Below, piece after piece: positions 61,246-64,000 of a stretch of DNA of 64,000 bases. The stretch lies in contig JAPLKL010000006.1 of the NCBI GenBank assembly GCA_026388095.1, positions 1 through 64,000 of the forward strand, read 5' to 3'. Within the stretch, counting starts at the first letter, position 1; every line of letters starts with the position of its first letter. The notes beneath the pieces were generated by a model, which was not told the DNA's origin, searched no databases, and saw only the letters and a program-made list of their open reading frames with translations. The stretch comes from Elusimicrobiota bacterium. Lineage in GTDB: Bacteria; Elusimicrobiota; Elusimicrobia; UBA1565; UBA9628. The translations under genes and the position numbers were made by a program.

Positions 61246-62499
61246 TCAGCCTTCGAACCAGCCCCGCCGCGCGGTCTCGGCGAGGAATGCCGCTCCCGGT
61301 TTGAGACGGCGCGCCCGATCGCAGAGGCCGAAGCGGTGGCGGTAGGTGCCCCACTCGTAGTTGTCCATGAGGGTCCAGTGCAGGTAGCCCCGCAGGTCCG
61401 CGCCCTGCGCCGCGGCCTGCGCCAGGCTCGCCAGATGCGCACGCAGGAAGCTCTCCCGGTCCGCGCCGGATTCATCGGCCACGCCGTTCTCGGTGACCCA
61501 TAGGGGCTTGCCGTACTCCTTCCAGAGCTTCAGCGCCACGGCCCCCAGCCCTTCCGGGACGATCTCCCAGCCCGTCCCGCCGCGCGGCCGGTCTCCCCGT
61601 CGGCCGCCCAGGAGGCGGAACAGGGGCCGGGTCAGAGCGGCCTCGACCTCGGCGAACCCGGGCAGAGCCCCGGCCGGCAGGCCCGGCAGGCGGCCCCGCG
61701 CCACGAAGATGCGGGTGTAGTAGTTGAGTCCCAGGAAGTCCAGACAGTCCTTGGTGCCGTCTAAGAAGTCGCGGTGCATGAATCGGTCCCAGCGCTCGAC
61801 CGCCGCCTCGTCGCCCGGCCGGGCCGGCTCCAAGGCGCTGACATGGTGGGCCACTCCGACCCGGGCCTCCGGGCACAGCCGATGGATGAGGCGGTAGCAT
61901 TCATTATGCGTCCTCGCGAAGCTGGGCACCAGCAACGGCGTGAACTCACGCTCCGGCCGCCAGATCATGCGCCGGCCCGGGGGGAAGTGACCCACGCCGT
62001 AGGCGAAGAGCAAGTAGACCATGGGCTCGTTAAAGACCACCCAATCCCTCACTACGCCTCCCAGCGCCGTCACCGCGCGCTCGGCAAAGCGCAGGAACCT
62101 CTGGGGCACGGCTTCGTCGAGCCAGCCGCGAGGATGCCTCTTGAGCAGCCAAGCGGGCTCGGAGAAATGGTGCAGAGTGACGATGGGCCGGATGCCGGCG
62201 CCGACCAAGCGCTGGGCCCATTGCGCATAGCGGGCCAGGGCCCCATCGTCGAAGCGGCCCGGCTCGGGCTGGACGCGGGACCATTCCAGGGAGAAACGAT
62301 AGGCGGTGAGGTTGAGCTCCTGCAGGAGGCGAAAGTCCTCGGCGAAGAGCTCCCAGGAGCGCGCGGCCTCGGCCGAGCGTTCCCAGCCTCGTCTCGCCTC
62401 CCAGTCCCAAAGCGCCGAGTCCTTGTTGCCGCCCTCGTTCTGATAGGAGGAGGTGGAGGCCCCCCAAAGGAATCCTTTCGGAAATGTTATAATGGCCAC
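61246..62499 (-). CDS. bglA: GH1 family beta-glucosidase-like glycosidase
   Basis: 417 residues from GTG 62499, with GGAGAA six bases before it; FPKGFLWGASTSSYQNEGG follows directly, the normal GH1 beginning. The acid/base is E158 (FNEPM) and the nucleophile is E337 (VTENG). LHHFSEPAWLLKRHPRGW and YLHWTLMDNYEWG are further GH1 features. No signal peptide, so it acts in the cytoplasm on imported or endogenous beta-glycosides. It is about 30-40 residues shorter than typical bglA. The gene is divergent from trxB. Confidence 0.93.
   Translation of the reverse strand: MAIITFPKGFLWGASTSSYQNEGGNKDSALWDWEARRGWERSAEAARSWELFAEDFRLLQELNLTAYRFSLEWSRVQPEPGRFDDGALARYAQWAQRLVGAGIRPIVTLHHFSEPAWLLKRHPRGWLDEAVPQRFLRFAERAVTALGGVVRDWVVFNEPMVYLLFAYGVGHFPPGRRMIWRPEREFTPLLVPSFARTHNECYRLIHRLCPEARVGVAHHVSALEPARPGDEAAVERWDRFMHRDFLDGTKDCLDFLGLNYYTRIFVARGRLPGLPAGALPGFAEVEAALTRPLFRLLGGRRGDRPRGGTGWEIVPEGLGAVALKLWKEYGKPLWVTENGVADESGADRESFLRAHLASLAQAAAQGADLRGYLHWTLMDNYEWGTYRHRFGLCDRARRLKPGAAFLAETARRGWFEG
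62485..62493 (+). promoter_or_regulatory. extended -10 TGT-TATAAT upstream of trxB
   Basis: It lies within the first codons of the divergent GH1 gene. If used, transcription would start near 62500 with a ~37-base leader before ATG 62537. Confidence 0.45.
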
Positions 62500-62536
62500 G
62501 CTTTCTCCGTCTGAGAAACGCCGGACCAAGCAAATT

Positions 62537-63463
62537 ATGGCTTATTCCAAAAAGGTTGTCATCATCGGCTCCGGGCCCTCCGCCCATACCGCGGCCATCT
62601 ACGCGGCCCGCGCCAATCTCGAGCCCTTGGTCTTCGGAGGCGTGGCCATGGGCGGTCAGCTCATGATCACTTCGGACGTGGAGAATTTCCCGGGCTTCGC
62701 GGAGCCCGTGGCGGGCCCGGAGCTTATGGAGCGCATGCGCGCTCAGTGCGAGAGACTGGGAGTGCTGATCATCCCGGAGTACGTCTCCAAGGTCGACCTG
62801 AGCCGCCGCCCGTTCTCCCTGGAGACCACGGAAGGGGTCACCGCCTCCGCCGCGGCGCTCATCATCGCGACAGGAGCCAAAGCCAAGCTGCTGGGCCTGG
62901 AATCCGAAGGCAAGCTGATGGGTCACGGGGTCTCGGCCTGCGCCACCTGCGACGGATTCTTCTTCAAGGGCAAGGAGATCGCCGTGGTCGGAGGCGGAGA
63001 CACCGCAGTCGAGGAAGCGACCTTCCTGACCAGGTTCGCCACCAAGGTGACGGTGATCCATCGCCGCAACGCCCTGCGCGCCTCGGCGGTGATGATCCAG
63101 CGCGCCGAGCGCAACCCGAAGATCGCGTTCCTCTGGGACTCGGTGGTGACCGAGGTCTTGGGCCAGGATTCGGTCACGGGCGTGCGAGTCCGCAACGTGA
63201 AGACCGACTCGGTCAGAGAATTCGCCTGCCAGGGCCTGTTCGTGGCCATCGGGCACTCCCCGACCACGGACTTCCTGAGCGGACAACTCAAGACGGACGA
63301 GAACGGCTACATCGTGACCGACGGCCGGACCCGCACCTCGGTGGAGGGGGTCTTCGCCGCGGGCGACGTCATGGATTCCCGCTACCGGCAGGCGGTCACG
63401 GCCGCGGGCACGGGCTGCATGGCGGCCTTGGAAGCCGAGCGCTTCCTGGCGCAACATGAATGA
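62537..63463 (+). CDS. trxB: thioredoxin reductase
   Basis: 308 residues from ATG 62537 (MAYSKKVVIIG), the usual TrxB length; an ATG at 62492 would add 15 residues. FAD-binding IIGSGPSAHTAAIYAARA, redox pair ACATC (C135, C138), NADPH-binding VVGGGDTAVEEATFL, and FAAGDVMDSRYRQAVTAAG are present. It reduces thioredoxin with NADPH. The sequence GSGPSAHT with Ser in place of the common Ala resembles some divergent TrxB-like enzymes. lipA begins inside its last codons. Confidence 0.95.
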   Translation: MAYSKKVVIIGSGPSAHTAAIYAARANLEPLVFGGVAMGGQLMITSDVENFPGFAEPVAGPELMERMRAQCERLGVLIIPEYVSKVDLSRRPFSLETTEGVTASAAALIIATGAKAKLLGLESEGKLMGHGVSACATCDGFFFKGKEIAVVGGGDTAVEEATFLTRFATKVTVIHRRNALRASAVMIQRAERNPKIAFLWDSVVTEVLGQDSVTGVRVRNVKTDSVREFACQGLFVAIGHSPTTDFLSGQLKTDENGYIVTDGRTRTSVEGVFAAGDVMDSRYRQAVTAAGTGCMAALEAERFLAQHE

Positions 63464-64000
63464 AGCAGCCCGCAAGCCTCTGCCGTCCTGGCTGAAGGTC
63501 TCGGTCCCCTCCGGGGAGAAGGTCGCGCGCATCCGCAAGACCTGCGCCGAGCGCGGCCTCCATACCGTATGCGCCAGCGCCCGCTGTCCGAACCTGGGCG
63601 AGTGCTGGGGCGCGGGCACCGCGACTTTCATGATCCTGGGCGGCCATTGCACGCGCGGCTGCCGCTTTTGCTCCGTGCCTTCGGCCGCGCGGCCTGAAGC
63701 GCCCAAGCCGAGCGAGCCCGAACTGCTGGCCCAGACCGTGGCCGAGCTGGGGCTGCGCTACGTGGTCTTGACCACGGTCTGCCGCGACGATCTGCCGGAC
63801 CAGGGCGCTGGGCACATCGCGGCCTGCATCCAGGCGGTCAAAGAGCGGGTGCCCGAAATCCGCGTCGAGATCCTCCTGCAGGATTTCACAGGACAGGAGG
63901 CGGCCTTGCGCAAGGTCGTCGCCTCGGTCCCGGACGTGGTCGGGCACAACATCGAGACCGTGGAGCGCCTCACGCCTTCGGTGCGCGACGGGCGCTGCTC
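63456..64000 (+). CDS. lipA: lipoyl synthase, N-terminal part (cut by window end)
   Basis: About 181 residues are visible from ATG 63456, overlapping the trxB stop by 8 bases. The auxiliary cluster motif CASARCPNLGEC and the radical SAM motif CTRGCRFC are both intact, followed by LRYVVLTTVCRDDLPDQGAGHIA, all LipA hallmarks. It inserts two sulfurs into octanoyl groups on lipoate-dependent enzymes. The reading frame runs off the edge. The short spacing to trxB suggests co-transcription. Confidence 0.96.
   Translation, partial: MNEAARKPLPSWLKVSVPSGEKVARIRKTCAERGLHTVCASARCPNLGECWGAGTATFMILGGHCTRGCRFCSVPSAARPEAPKPSEPELLAQTVAELGLRYVVLTTVCRDDLPDQGAGHIAACIQAVKERVPEIRVEILLQDFTGQEAALRKVVASVPDVVGHNIETVERLTPSVRDGRC

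Overview
This is a 64-kb, gene-dense, high-GC bacterial chromosome segment from a Gram-negative organism. Evidence for an outer membrane includes two Omp85-like proteins, a TolQ/TolR/TonB-type set, lipoproteins and TRAP periplasmic proteins. The style of several genes resembles Elusimicrobiota: an MFS transporter behind a signal peptide and a long Ala/Pro/Ser-rich leader, many TPR proteins, and a secreted metalloprotease ending in an FlgD-like domain. That placement is a recollection of family style, not a computed assignment. No phage, integrase, transposase gene or CRISPR array was seen. No gene-free stretch exceeds about 220 bases.

Layout. 1-1.9 kb: end of a CDP-alcohol phosphatidyltransferase, pgpA, and a POTRA-like outer-membrane protein. 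1.9-12.1 kb: a BatA/VWA-DUF58-MoxR 'aerotolerance' type cluster on the minus strand, split by three plus-strand genes (glyoxalase I, a radical SAM enzyme starting at CTG, a low-GC lipoprotein). 12.2-14.1 kb: a cobalamin-type radical SAM protein and a membrane protein. 14.2-20.1 kb: tolQ/tolR/tonB-like genes, a Gly/Ala-rich membrane protein, a double-GYF membrane protein, and a response regulator fused to a degenerate metallo-beta-lactamase fold. 20.1-22.8 kb: MFS transporter and a single-domain response regulator. 22.9-29.8 kb: tRNA-Ile(GAT) directly before an IleRS, a secreted M4/M36-type metalloprotease, and tRNA-Ser(GCT). 29.8-33.4 kb: a partner-switching operon (STAS, HATPase, NMT1-type binding protein, dCache-HAMP-PP2C phosphatase). 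33.5-43.4 kb: DinG-like helicase, GT-C type membrane protein, a 969-residue TPR protein, metF, an Omp85-like barrel, a MOSC protein. 43.4-50.1 kb: seven overlapping genes lhgO-tatT-dctP-dctQ-dctM-LOG-TPR. 50.1-57.5 kb: TPR and coiled-coil proteins, groES-groEL, yggS, DUF167, mtnA, cutA, maf. 57.5-64 kb: histidine kinase, a REP-like inverted repeat, Yip1-type protein, queD, GH1 glycosidase, trxB, and the start of lipA.

The clearest global signal is in transcription start architecture. At many genes a -10 hexamer, often extended as TGn-TATAAT, lies only 5-10 bases before the start codon, and the start may be ATG, GTG or TTG. This predicts leaderless or almost leaderless mRNAs, and it fixed several starts here. 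Three tandem double-hairpin elements and an unusual dyad array at the groES promoter are further non-coding signals. The strongest candidates for undescribed biology are the response regulator with a metal-site-degenerate MBL domain, the partner-switching operon with a built-in solute-binding protein, and the TRAP operon joining a 2-hydroxyglutarate oxidase-like enzyme with a LOG-family protein.
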